Source: Perkinsus chesapeaki
Taxonomy: Eukaryota > Perkinsozoa > Perkinsida > Perkinsidae
DNA: 64,000 nt
Assembly: GCA_013115145.1 (NCBI GenBank)
Contig: JAAPAO010000101.1
Span: forward strand, 1 to 64,000
Reading direction: 5' to 3'
Shown: positions 48,657 through 58,946 of the stretch, piece after piece
Layout: every line of letters begins with the position of its first letter
Numbering within the stretch: position 1 is the stretch's first letter
Position numbers and translations under genes: made by a program
Notes under the pieces: model-generated
The model's database searches: none
Seen by the model: only the letters and a program-made list of their open reading frames with translations
What the model was told of the DNA's origin: nothing

Positions 48657-49549
48657 ATGTCCCCGCTATTCCCTTCTTCAGTGCTACGTAAACTGGAAGA
48701 AGTGTGTCAAGTAGACGTTGGTCATCGAGGCATCGGGCCGCTCATCCGTCCTGGTGTCCTCAATGAGGCGGTCGAGGCTCTCAGCTCTCCACCCGAAGGT
48801 GGCCGAGCTATCATAATCACCGGCATGCCTTGCTGCATCTCCAAGCCTCCACCACAGTTCGAATCAGATGGCCTTATTGGCTCCGTGTGTGTGGCGCGCG
48901 CGCTGGAGTCCGTTGGTTGGAGGGTAGCTCTCGGCTCGGAGCCTGACATTGCTGAAGTTCTGAAGCGCCTGGCCAAGGACGAGATCGACGTTGTCGGTTT
49001 TGAACCGCAATCATCACCCGATGAAATCACGGCTAAGGCTGGAAAGATAGACTTGGTCGTTTGCATCGAGCGAGCCTCTCCACCGTACAAAACGATGCGT
49101 AATTTACAAATGGATCCAGCGAAGATCGCGCCACTGGAATGTCTATCAGAGATCGACGGAGTGAGAACAGTGGCCATCGGAGATGGTGGCAATGAGATGG
49201 GCTTGGGGCCTCTCCAAGACCTTGTCGCCAAGTAGGTTCTCGCCCACCCGCGAATGCTGCTACGTGCTTCAGGTACATTCCCTTAGGTGACCAAATCAAG
49301 ACTGCAACGAAGTCCGATTTCTGTCTAGTTGCTGGTACCAGCGATTGGGGTTCACTTGCTCTAGCAATGGCATTGGGCATGCGCTGGTCGCGTGAGCAGC
49401 ACCAAGAGCTATGTTTAGCCCTGGAAGCCATGGGCGTGCGTGACGGGGTCACTGGAGAGCCGGGCCAGACTTTGGATGGCATCCCGATAGGCGTAACGTA
49501 TGATTTGATAGACAAAATGAGGAATATCCTCCATCCTCACAACAGCTAG
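48657..49549 (+). CDS. D-glutamate cyclase (DUF4392 family), stand-alone
   Basis: Two exons, 48657-49231 and 49273-49549, separated by a 41-nt intron, give 283 residues covering the whole DUF4392 domain. Visible family elements are VDVGHRGIGPLI at the start, IIITGMP, a segment near residue 145 with CIERASPPYKTMRN, and the signature AIGDGGNEMGLG, followed after the intron by LVAGTSDWGSLAL and GVRDGVTGEPGQTLDGIP. In animals this domain is the catalytic part of mitochondrial DGLUCY, which dehydrates D-glutamate to 5-oxo-D-proline (EC 4.2.1.48). Here it is not fused to another domain, as in many bacteria. The start chosen is the first in-frame ATG; an open stretch continues upstream to an acceptor-like GTGCAGCAG at 48591-48599, so an upstream exon (e.g. 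targeting peptide) is possible. Confidence 0.85.
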
Positions 49550-49658
49550 TTTTTATTTTATTCGCAGTCACCACTACAGAATGGAGATCAGTTTTTTCTG
49601 CCAGATTATTGTGTGTTGAGTCCCCAAGGATCACAACGTATTCAAGTCACCTTCCCCG

Positions 49659-50764
49659 ATGCCCCGATCCCGTTTAATCGGGTCCGCAGCTGCCCACCTG
49701 GACCGGGGGGAGCAGGGTTCAGCGTTCAACGATTTGCAAGCTGAAGTCCGACGATGGTCGCTTCAAGCGGAAAGGATGGCTGATGAGAAGGTCCTCCCGT
49801 GGGCACGCCGCCGAACGTTCGAGCTTGAGGAGTTTCGAAGCAGACTACCTCCAGAAGATGCCGAAAAGCTGCGTACGCTCTAATGATCGGTGCTGCTGCA
49901 TCGTCGCCATCAGTGAAACTCTTCATAGAGCATCTGTGGTTCACTGTTCCTCCTCTGGTAGCTGCGCTGGCGGAGACGCCTGCAAACGAAAACGTTGACC
50001 TCAAGATGATAGCCATTGATTTGGTCACGAAAGCAAACCAGCGGTGAGGAGGCTGCGCTCGATGATTTGGCGTCACTTTTCCTCAGGCCCGATGTTGCTT
50101 TATTTGTTCTCGGCTTGGCAAAGGACAACCTATCCGAGGAAGCTGTGCAACAGATTGGGTCCGAGCTTGGAACTCATTTCATGTCATCGCCCGGGTGCCT
50201 TCGACAATGTGAAACATTGTTCGTCTCTGGTTCTGTTATGACCTCCGACAAGCTCTGCGACGTCACCATGTCACGAATGTCGACGGTGTACCCTAATGAA
50301 CATGATCTCCTTGTTTTGAGGACTGTGGTTAAATGCCTAGTAGAGCGAAATTCTGACCTTGCAGAATCTTACTTTTATAAGTGTCTCGATAAACTGAATA
50401 TCAACCTTGATAGCTCCGACCAAGTAAGCAGTACTGTTTTCAAGCCTATTGTCTGACAATCTTTCCTCAGCCCCTCGGCGTGCAGGCCGCCTATCTCTTA
50501 ATAGAAGCGACAAAGGGTGAAGCGCCACCGAGAAGTTTCTTCGAAGATGTCGTTCTACGATATTGGCTTGTATTTTGCCGAGATCGATTTATACGCAATA
50601 CGGTTGAGCGGAAACTGAGTAGCTTTGCTAATCCTGACTTCGCTGTTTTATGGCCTATTCAGGGTCTCTCTACTTTCCAAGAAGAAGCTCGACAGTCGAC
50701 GAGAGTTGTTCTGACATGGAAAGCTTTCTGGACGCATTATGAGTTCAACACGCCTCATAACTGA
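49659..50764 (+). CDS. Hypothetical 324-residue helical protein, 4 exons
   Basis: Exons 49659-49872, 49914-50043, 50087-50423 and 50471-50764 join with full phase agreement through GT-AG introns of 41, 43 and 47 nt. The protein is soluble and almost entirely helical. It has an N-terminal charged coil (DLQAEVRRWSLQAERMADEK) and then repeated amphipathic helices (LFIEHLWFTVPPLVAALAE; DVALFVLGLAKDNLSEEAVQ; DLLVLRTVVKCLVERNSDLA), as in HEAT- or TPR-like solenoids. It ends in an aromatic-rich helix. I cannot name the family. The gene starts 109 bases after the D-glutamate cyclase stop. Confidence 0.75.
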
Positions 50765-51741
50765 GCAGTAGTTTCTGAGTGCTAGTCATGGTTGCGTCAC
50801 TGAATCAATAATCGAATTCTCAGTAATACGATCGCTGTGGTCCACGTTTCCAATCCCAATATCTACCACAGTCTCAACAGAAATAAGTATATTAGAATCT
50901 TCAGGATGTGCGAGCAGCACGCATGACACCAGAAAATCGGAATGATGCCGTGTGTCTCGGCCGGAGCGGCCGGGCCGGTTTAGAAACACTTGCATCAACC
51001 ACAGATCGCATTAACCTGATAGTTAAGGCGGTTAATAGGGTCGTGTCGGTAGGTCCCGATAATGGACGAGATGTTGGATCTTCTCAATCCTGTCGGCTTG
51101 CTAACAACAATGGTAATAGTAGTCTTATAAGAACAAACTAGTGTATGCAACATTGCACGGAGTGAAGTATATCATCAAAGCAAGAGTCGAATGTTTCTCC
51201 CAAGCAGCAGGAGATGGTTCCGTCGAGTTAACTAAAATACGTAAACTGATCGTATTGCTATACAAAGATACACTCACTCAGCAACTACAAGGGTAGCACC
51301 TGCGGGGCAGATTACCCACAAAGTTACATTAGAAAATGGAGGAGCAGAAAGAATGGTAGCACAGAGAGCATCCGATATAGAACACTAAGAATTTTCTCAA
51401 TGAATGCTGGAACTGCAGTCTTCATCGGAGGTTAGACAGCCGCGTCTATCGTGACCTGGCTCTTTGGGCCAAGATACCCGGAATGCAACGCCTTGGGGTT
51501 ATTGATCGGTTGTTATTTAGCTATTGACAACGACGCAAAGAAAACGGTAACCTTGAAAGATTCTCAGAAAGAATGACAGATAATAAATGATCGGAAAATG
51601 CCCATGGGGTACATCACCGTTAGATAGCCTACATACTGCATGTTGCCATATAATCCTATCACAAAGCGCATGAGGAGTTGCGAAACACATGCGTAGGACT
51701 AACTTCGACGAGGGTATTGAATGGCAGTCTCTGCCACTAAA
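50765..51741. other. Spacer between convergent genes
   Basis: About 1 kb between a plus-strand and a minus-strand stop. A 77-codon plus ORF at 50908-51141 has no supporting features. Confidence 0.5.
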
Positions 51742-52339
51742 TTACACATCGTAGAAGCAGTCGAAGCCCCAGTCGAACCTGCAGTGCATATCTGTGGGGC
51801 ATTTCTTGAACCACTGAGATAAACAAACTCTGTTAAAAGACACAAAGAAGTAGGCTTACAAGGCAGCGTAGACTGCAGAGTCCGGAGTAGCAGTATTTTT
51901 GAGCGGTTGATTCTCCTGGGGGGTTTGGACAGTCGGAATCGTTGGAGCACTTGGGAGTGCAAAAGCAGCTGAGAGGAAGGTCGCCTTTGTTGATCTGAGG
52001 CCAGCAAGTCAGGTGTGGCTCTATTGGCATCTTCTACAGGACAGGAAAGTTCTTTATCGTCGGGGCACTTGCATCCCGCTATTGTCCCGTTACTTAGGTG
52101 TCGCGAACAGCGGCCGATTGGTCGGGAATACGGATCTGACATACTCATCGATAGCTCACAGAATCTCAGAACCTCGCACTTTCTGAATCGAGCTGTTCTG
52201 AACTTCCTGCCTCCTGTGGCCTGAGCGAGAACCTACGGGAAGAAGATCATATGACCGATTCGGCACAAGGTCCCTCTGCTAACCTTTCGCCACTGACCAA
52301 TGCAAGGACGATGGTTGTCAATAACGTGGTCTTGCGCAT
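51742..52339 (-). CDS. Secreted cysteine-rich protein
   Basis: Four minus-strand exons, 52284-52339, 52038-52206, 51860-51994 and 51742-51813, join with phase agreement into 143 residues. The first exon is a clean signal peptide (MRKTTLLTTIVLALVSG). The mature part contains 16 cysteines, with clusters GCKCPDDKELSCP, CFCTPKCSNDSDCPNPP and YCYSGLCSLRC, and ends DFDC-like (GFDCFYDV). An even cysteine number and close spacing suggest a disulfide-stabilised extracellular fold, loosely like EGF or WAP four-disulfide modules, though no family matches cleanly. Each cysteine cluster sits on its own exon. Introns are 77, 43 and 46 nt. It is the clearest minus-strand gene in the gene-dense half. Confidence 0.7.
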
Positions 52340-52574
52340 TGTTTCCTCTGGATACCAGTTATAAACTTGCCGAGGAACGTAGTAGCCGATCTTCACGAGT
52401 AGTCCTCGGTGGAGTACAGCGGCCCAGGCCAACGCTAAGAAGAATTGCGTTGAAGGCTAATGTGGCTCAGTGTAACCCATGTAATCATTTCGCCGTAATG
52501 TGCTGTAGAGCCGGTGATAGCCTATGGCGCACACCACCCCTATCATAAGCCATGAACTTCGGCCGTCACGTTGG

Positions 52575-52733
52575 ATGCGAAATGGTTTCGTTCTGCGGTC
52601 TAGGTCGGCAGTAATCCTCCTCTTAGCTTTGGAGGCCGCTCTGAGCGATCCAGCGGGAACCCCTGCACGCTATTCGAAGGAAATTAAGTCTCATTTGAAA
52701 AGCTCTGGACTCCAGAGTCTGGAGATTCGATGA
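52575..52733 (+). CDS. Small ORF with possible signal peptide
   Basis: A 52-residue ORF with a hydrophobic core near the start (SAVILLLALEAALS) followed by a basic stretch. It is divergent to the cysteine-rich gene. It may be a first exon; no family is recognised. Confidence 0.3.
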   Translation: MRNGFVLRSRSAVILLLALEAALSDPAGTPARYSKEIKSHLKSSGLQSLEIR

Positions 52734-52765
52734 CAGCGCGAAGTTAATGGCTCGCCGTTGTTGAC

Positions 52766-53044
52766 TCAACATCCAGCTGACATCGGCTCGACATCGAAAC
52801 GCATCGTTTTCGCTCGTAGATTTTGTGGGATACTTCGTTTGACGTGCTGAATTTCAGCAGCTGAAATTCTTAGCACGGAAAAAGGAGCAATGTTTTTCAC
52901 CATCAAGCGATGCTCGTCATTCGGTAAATGAGATTGGCGGCGTGGATCACTGTCCGCACTATTGCCCGCTCCTTCGAAGAGCGACACAAATCCTCGCAGT
53001 TCTGACCAATAGTCCATCACCGCTTCTGAATCAAAGTTGTTCAT
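52766..53044 (-). CDS. Small hypothetical ORF
   Basis: A 92-residue minus ORF with soluble, mixed composition (MNNFDSEAVMDYWSELRGFV) and an ATG start. There is no family match and no splice partner. It could be an exon or chance. Confidence 0.25.
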   Translation of the reverse strand: MNNFDSEAVMDYWSELRGFVSLFEGAGNSADSDPRRQSHLPNDEHRLMVKNIAPFSVLRISAAEIQHVKRSIPQNLRAKTMRFDVEPMSAGC

Positions 53045-53377
53045 TGGGCATAGCTCCGAAGTCTATCGAGGTGGGGCCTGAGCAGCAGTAACCAGGCCCT
53101 GGATTCCAGATCTTCGTTACATCATTTGTGTCCCGAAAGTTTCAAGACCCTTCTGTCGCCTCTCTAATGGTAAACGTGCCTCGACAGTAACGACCTCTAC
53201 GAGTGTTACTGAGACCCTCACAATACAACAGTACGACCTAACGGACGTGGGCTCAGCGCGAGATGAAGGCGCAGAGGGTACACAATGTTTTATCTTCTTT
53301 AATATGGGGTGTCCCGTATGCATCGGGTAGTATAATACTTCTCGCGTCATAGGCACGCGTCGTACCATTCCGCACGC

Positions 53378-54047
53378 ATGCGCACCGCCGCCAGCGCGGA
53401 ATGGTTTTCGCGCTCGCCCAGATTTAAACTGGTAATTTTCTGGTTGGTCGCAGACCTCTTTGATTTAATGCCGAAGTCGGAGGTTTCCACCGACGATGAC
53501 CCGGTGGTTGATGAGCAGCTGGTGGTGGTGCACTTTAGGGAACTAGCTCATAGTCACTTTGGTAAGGCGGTTAACCCGGACACAGTAAGGCTTGTGGGAA
53601 TGGGTAATAATGGGAGGTGCTGGTCAAGTGTGATTTATGGGCGCCCTCAGACAAGCCCGGCGACGGCAAGTTAATACTAGAGGCGAACGGCGAGGAAGTG
53701 GCGTTCGACGCTGTGATGGCTGAGCCGCCTGGCAGCTTTTTAATTTTGGAAAAGGGTCCAGAAACGGAAAAATCTGAAGGCGATAGAGCTGCTGGTGAAG
53801 AGGAGCCTCGTCATGGTGGTAGTATAAGTGGGTCTGTGGTTGGGCTAGGTCTCCTTGGATAGGGTATAAAGTTTACGGCACTACGCGAGGCATGATTGAT
53901 GTGTCGGTCCCTCGCCTTTCGGCAGCACCTGTATCACATAACACATCGGATCCATTAGCATCGGCACCTAGAGCACCTCGAGGAGGTGGGGCCCAGAAGG
54001 GGGCTGATGAGAGCGGGCGCTCCTCTACTATAGGGGGTGCGATGTAA
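53378..54047 (+). CDS. Hypothetical protein, model partly unresolved
   Basis: An ATG ORF from 53378 encodes an acidic start (VSTDDDPVVDEQLVVVHFRE). Coding then continues in another frame from about 53620 (VKCDLWAPSDKPGDGKLILE), and a 47-nt intron (53816-53862) leads in phase to a Ser/Pro/Gly-rich tail ending at TAA 54047. The switch between the first two parts near 53600-53620 has no clean intron, so either a splice site was missed or there is a frameshift. No family is recognised. It lies 64 bases upstream of PEX12 on the same strand. Confidence 0.4.
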
Positions 54048-54111
54048 CGTTATTTTCTACAGTGCAATGCTGTATCGTGTTGGTGGTGAATCATTATAGG
54101 GCCAGTCTCAC

Positions 54112-55383
54112 ATGACCGACTTACTCCTATCCTCACTTTACCCGACCGTTGCTGGGCATGCGTCTCGCCCGTCGTATATGGAGTTAGCTGGGGCTACGGA
54201 TCTTTCAGCTGGTGAGCTTGCTGTCTTTCCGGACCATTATCATGGAGCTTCAGGAGCATGGCCTTCGGTACGGTTCGTGATGACAGTACTGATGGACCGA
54301 CATCCCCAACTTGCACGATGGTTGAAGCACTGGCCTACTGCTTTCACAGCTTTATTAGCCATATTAGAATATGTGTCGATAGCAGAGCACCACGCTAGTA
54401 CTACTGCTACTACTATCGTGGCCAAGTAGCTGTTGATGGATATCAGGTATGAGCGAGCATTTCTTTGGCCTCTGCCGAGAGTCGGTGGCCCTGGCTAAAC
54501 AGGAGCGGTCATCACCATTGGAGAAGCTGAAGGTTGACAGGCTACGGCAGGAAGGGGACGTCCTCACGCGGAAACAAAAGTAGTATGTTGCAAGAGGCGG
54601 CCGGGTGAGATGTGGATATCAGGGCGTTGTCGGTTTTATTGCTTTCGATGCTCCCACGATTTATAGAAGGCTCGCAGCAGAGGGGCTCCTCCAGCCAAAG
54701 TCGGCTGGCGACGGTTATAAGACAGGCTTATGTTGCTGTGGACGCTGCGTATAGGATTGCATATCTTCTAGGTAGAGTGGATGAAGGGAGGAGGAGGAGG
54801 AGCCTCCATTGAGTTAAGTTTGAGCAGGCATAAGCCCGTACTGGTCACCGTTCATGCATGTGGCTGGCATTAGGGTTGTCCGGCGGCAAGGGGACACTCA
54901 GGACGGTGGCGGCGGAGGCTTCGGTTTGAAATATCTTCTCTGGAGCCTAGTGTACGCGGTGCAATTCGGGCAATGGTAGATGATAGCTAACCGTTGAGTG
55001 TTGGAAGGTCTGGCGCATTATAGGTATATGGCGGTTCGCCCATCACTTACCTCAAAAGCCTTGCGGGGGCGTTCGCGTGCTATCCCTCCGCCGCCTTCTA
55101 GGCCCAAGCCGGCACCGGCTGATCAGGGCGGCGTAGGGCTGCCTGTGGACAAGCGCGTGTGTCCGGCTTGTCGGCAGAGACGGAGCAACCCTGCAGTGGC
55201 GGCAGTGAGCGGGTGAGCTGGGATGGTGGTGGAGTGGGATTGGTGTAGGAGTGTTCATTGTTGAGGTACGTTTATTGTTATGTGTGTTTGGTGAAGGCGG
55301 TGAGGGGGACAGGAAAGGATCCTGTGACACAATTGGAGATGAAAGAAGAACAGATTTTAAGATTGCACGAACCTGATTCATAG
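54112..55383 (+). CDS. PEX12: Peroxisome assembly protein 12 (RING-type peroxin)
   Basis: Seven exons, 54112-54211, 54254-54397, 54447-54579, 54623-54771, 54828-54975, 55024-55212 and 55266-55383, join with full phase agreement into 326 residues (human PEX12: 359). Family features in order: RPSYMELA near the start; ARWLKHWPTAFTALLAILEY followed by the hallmark SEHFFGLCR; LLSMLPRFIEG; YWSPFMHVAGIRVVRR; a Pro-rich linker; and a C-terminal RING-like zinc site with CPAC and, across the last intron, YVYCYVC. As in other PEX12 proteins the second zinc ligand set is absent, and even the usual Cys before the final Pro is Asp (KDPVTQL). PEX12 forms with PEX2 and PEX10 the membrane ubiquitin ligase that recycles the PTS1 receptor. 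The first intron is in frame and could be read through. Confidence 0.87.
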
Positions 55384-55509
55384 CGTTTCATATCTACGAG
55401 TTTCTTTGTGACACAGTGTTTTGCCGTTAATATCTGTCGAACTGGTCTATAGGGCTGATAGACCGTGCAGCGGCCGACTAAGTGCTCTCCTGGTAGGCCC
55501 CTTTTAATA

Positions 55510-58500
55510 ATGACGTTTTCTAAATGGGAGTTTATAACCAGTCTGGTGGAGAAGGCAACGGATAAGCTCTGTAGTGGTGCTGAGAGGGAGGCTGTGAGGT
55601 GATGGGCTTCGGGCAGGTATACCGTGTTTGGGGGAAGACCCCAATGACGGCAGTGGTAGGACATGTATAGTCCCGCGAGATGATGATAAAACAGACGAGT
55701 TGAGACTGCCTTACAAATGGAAGGTCTTCTATTGGATCGGGTAGGAGGCTTCTTCGGACCTGCCCTACTCAGTGGTCTGGGATCTCCGTGTGGTGGTGGC
55801 AGCATCCACTCGCTCGTTCAGTGGCATATTCTTGGATGAGGATGATGATGTTGAATGTTCTCTGATAGATATACTTCAACAGTGGCTTTGGCGTTTTCAT
55901 TGACATTGACAGCGGTGCTGGTGGATGACATGCATCACATTAAGGAGGATAGTATAACATTTAGAGGTCTACCTGGACAAGTCAATGAAACAATTATCAA
56001 CATACCGGTGAGGATAATGATAAGCTCCTTATTGTTTAGATCGACTTATTAGGCAACAGCTGGAGGCTGGAGCTCGTTCCGTCATGACCCGGTGGGTAAT
56101 GAAATATGCTCTAAGACTCCGGATGGGGAATCGGCGATTGCTAATGCGCCGTAAGTGGGGATGTGTTGAGCCGAATGGAGCGGAGTAGTTGATGTGATTG
56201 AAATTATCTGTGAGAAAAGTTTAAACGACAGCGGCAGGATTCGAACCTGCGCAGGCAGAGCCTAGTGGATTTCGAGTCCACCTCCTTAACCACTCGGACA
56301 CGCTGTCTGTTGATTTATTGTGATGTTCGAAAAAGTGGTGGTGTATACTATACACTGTATATGTCTTTGAACAGATACGCGACCTTGGCGAAATGCGAGG
56401 CTGACAGCCCAAATTGTGGATCGTTGCGGAAGCACGACTCATTGAGCCGTTTGGCACTGGGCCTCTCTGAGCTCGGTCTCGCCCAAACCGAAACAAACAG
56501 TGGCTTGGGCAGTGAGACATTCATGCAGGTGAAGCAACTTATATGCCTCTCTGCGTCGTTATGCCTTGCCGATTCAGCTGGCTATCATCTCATTCGTGAG
56601 CCGAGTGCTAGACATAATCGGCCTCGTCGCTCATGGGCTTGCATTCATCATGCTGGTGAGACCAGAGAGCACACAGAGCAACCGCTCATGACAGCATGCA
56701 GGTATTGGTTCGACGTAGCCCACGCACCCTGCTGCTTCACAAGAACTCTGGTGGAAGTCTTAAGAGCTATATCACAGACTACTCTCCGAACTGGCAAGAT
56801 TAATGGCGCCATCAACTCTCGATATGCGCGGTTCAGGCTCGTTCTGCTCGGAGGAGTTTGCTTGCTGGTCTCCAATGGTCTTCGTGCGTCATTTCGCCAC
56901 AGTCTGACATCTCATGTGGCGGCCTATGCCATACACTGCCGAACCTCTCCCGGCGATTTCCTGAGCAAAGCCTTCCTACCTCAGGGGTAAGACCATCTGA
57001 TTATCACCCGGTCATTGCTCGAATTCAGGGGAAAGCCTGCCAACCTCGAAGCGATGGTTGCTTTCGCAAAATACGTTCACCACTCGAGCACAAGCGGTCT
57101 GAGCATGAAGCTCATTTATTTCGTTATTCTCATCGACGTGCTGGCGGTCGTTTTAGTGATCTGGTAATCTCCAACGTCTATTTTGCTCGTCCCTGTCATT
57201 TCTACCCTGGAGTTTCGTTATCACCGCCGCGCTACCACAATTACGTTCCCTCAAAGTGTGGTGTTCTTATCCTGTGGATGATGTTGTTACCTGTTCAGGG
57301 CTGGCACGCGTAATGCCTACAGTGCAAGCCGGACACACTTGACGGACTCTCAGCTCAGTCGTCTGCCTTTGTATTCAAAGATCTGGAACGTCTGGCTGAG
57401 CCTCGGTTTCCTCATATTTGCGATGGCTTGTACAACAGCCGCGGGGTGAGTGACTTTCGCTCCAAGTAGCTCCGCGCTGCCCGCTGTGGACTGCCAACTG
57501 AAATCTAGCACACTGTTTGCTGCAGACAAGTTGACTGTGTCGATATGAAAATACTGGAACCGAGAATCGAACTCGGGACCTACTGCGTGTTAGGCAGTCG
57601 TCATAACCAACTAGACCATTCCAGCTGTAATATAATTGGTTATATCACACGCATGTAGATACTCTGTGCGTCGACGAGGGTATCATTTGAACGTGCAGTT
57701 CTGGAATATCGACCGGCCTACTGGAAGGTCAGATCTTGATGATATACTGCTCAACCACCTTGAATACACTTATGCGTCTTTTGATGTAAGTCTAATACAC
57801 GCCAACATTATTAATAATATTATTCGCTGCATTTGCCTTGTATCATATCGGATGTGTTACTTTTTATTGGGAGCATCCTCCCAATCCAAGACATCCTGTT
57901 TTAGGTAGCCGACTTTGCCACCGCTATTGCGCTGCTGATAGCGTACTTGGTCTGGCTTGTAACACCAGACAAAACCCGATTCTTGTCGAAGTACTTCCAG
58001 CTGGTTGGCCTCGGATATATGCTAAGGGCTATCATCATGGTGGGCGCCGCAAGCTGCGATAATGATAATCTACACTATCGTCTCAGCCATGGACTGTTCT
58101 ACCAGCGCCATTCAGCGTATTGCAGTTCCCGGAGTGCTTCGAGCCACCTGGAAATAAGCTCTTTGGTGACATCATCACAGTCATTTTCTGCAATGATATG
58201 ATGTAACATTTCCGATAGTATTAATCCCTTGCCTACGTAGTCGTCCAGGTACTCGGGCCATGCAGCCTTCATCTGCATCCCAATATTCATAGCTCTGGCT
58301 TTCGTCGAGTACGGTCCGGTTAAGCGCAAGGCTCTGGCCTGGTTGATGCTAGCGACACTCGCCGTACCGTGTGTATTCCTAATTGTCATAGCACGCGGCC
58401 ACTATTCGATAGATGTAGCTCCCGAGGTGCCCGACGATGTCCGATGATTTCTGTGGTTCTTTCAGATCCTCGTCAGCATGACATTGTGTTCGTGCTTCGT

Positions 58501-58787
58501 ACTTCTTAATGTACCTGCCTGGAAGTTGCTTTTCGACTACGGCAGAGGTGGCTATTATCAGTTCGGAAAAGTGAGAGGCATTCCGAGGTGGTCCGAGCTT
58601 GTTGAGGCGATCGCGGCAGGTATCCGACCTCCTCGAGGAGTGCGCGGACTGCTTCCCGGATGATGAATCCGAGAGCACTGCGGCGCTGCTGGAGGATGGT
58701 GATGAGGAAGAGAAGCCCGATTGGGTGACAATTGAAAAGAAGATTTCTAATCTGAGCGATAAAGTTAGAGTAAAACGTGGACCATAG
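55510..58787 (+). CDS. Sphingomyelin-synthase-like membrane protein, copy A
   Basis: Sixteen exons with full phase agreement encode 664 residues: 55510-55570, 55617-55740, 55869-56007, 56053-56150, 56375-56528, 56578-56655, 56702-56793, 56837-56986, 57029-57163, 57299-57445, 57659-57785, 57905-58039, 58087-58202, 58249-58414, 58466-58570, 58620-58787. The C-terminal third has the lipid-phosphatase-type layout of sphingomyelin synthases: a Leu-Gly-x-x-Tyr-x-x-Arg helix (LGYMLRAII), PWTVLPAP, FCNDMMYSGH near residue 522 and ARGHYSID near 570, giving the His-His-Asp catalytic set. The N-terminal half has extra membrane helices and a Cys-containing loop (IPCLGED) I do not recognise. The intron at 56794-56836 starts with GC. 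Two introns hold antisense tRNA genes. It may transfer a phospho-head group to ceramide; the substrate is unproven. Confidence 0.75.
56226..56307 (-). tRNA. tRNA-Ser (CGA)
   Basis: An 82-nt cloverleaf with a perfect acceptor pair GACAGCG/CGCTGTC and discriminator G, anticodon loop CTCGAAA (anticodon at 56272-56274, CGA), a long variable arm typical of Ser, and the T-loop TTCGAAT. No intron. It sits antisense inside intron 4 of the sphingomyelin-synthase-like copy A. Confidence 0.95.
57552..57625 (-). tRNA. tRNA-Val (AAC)
   Basis: A 74-nt cloverleaf with acceptor GCTGGAA/TTCCAGT (one G-U pair) and discriminator A, A-box TGGTCTAGTTGG, anticodon stem ACTGC/GCAGT with loop CTAACAC (anticodon AAC), and T-arm CCGAG-TTCGATT-CTCGG. 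It sits antisense inside intron 10 of the sphingomyelin-synthase-like copy A. Confidence 0.95.
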
Positions 58788-58946
58788 TCCGCTGACATGT
58801 TTACTGTGTATTCAAATATCCTGTTCAAGAAGTGTGCATTGCGTTCGATCACATCGAGTTCGCCGCAAGCAACAGCGGAGCAAGAACACGCGACAGAAAG
58901 CCGTTGTTTCGACAGGCCCCTTGTGGAGCAAGTGCTCCCACTCATC

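Noticed and set aside
48722-49515. Minus ORFs of 169 and 160 codons
   Set aside because: They are antisense to the D-glutamate cyclase exons, whose protein family match is clear.
54212-54253. Reading straight through the first PEX12 intron
   Set aside because: The 42-nt segment is in frame and open, but removing it restores family spacing between RPSYMELA and the next helix, and it has GT-AG ends and a typical size. It is kept as an alternative.
55278-55805. Minus ORF of 175 codons
   Set aside because: It overlaps the last PEX12 exon and the first two exons of the sphingomyelin-synthase-like gene on the plus strand, both well supported by family and phase.
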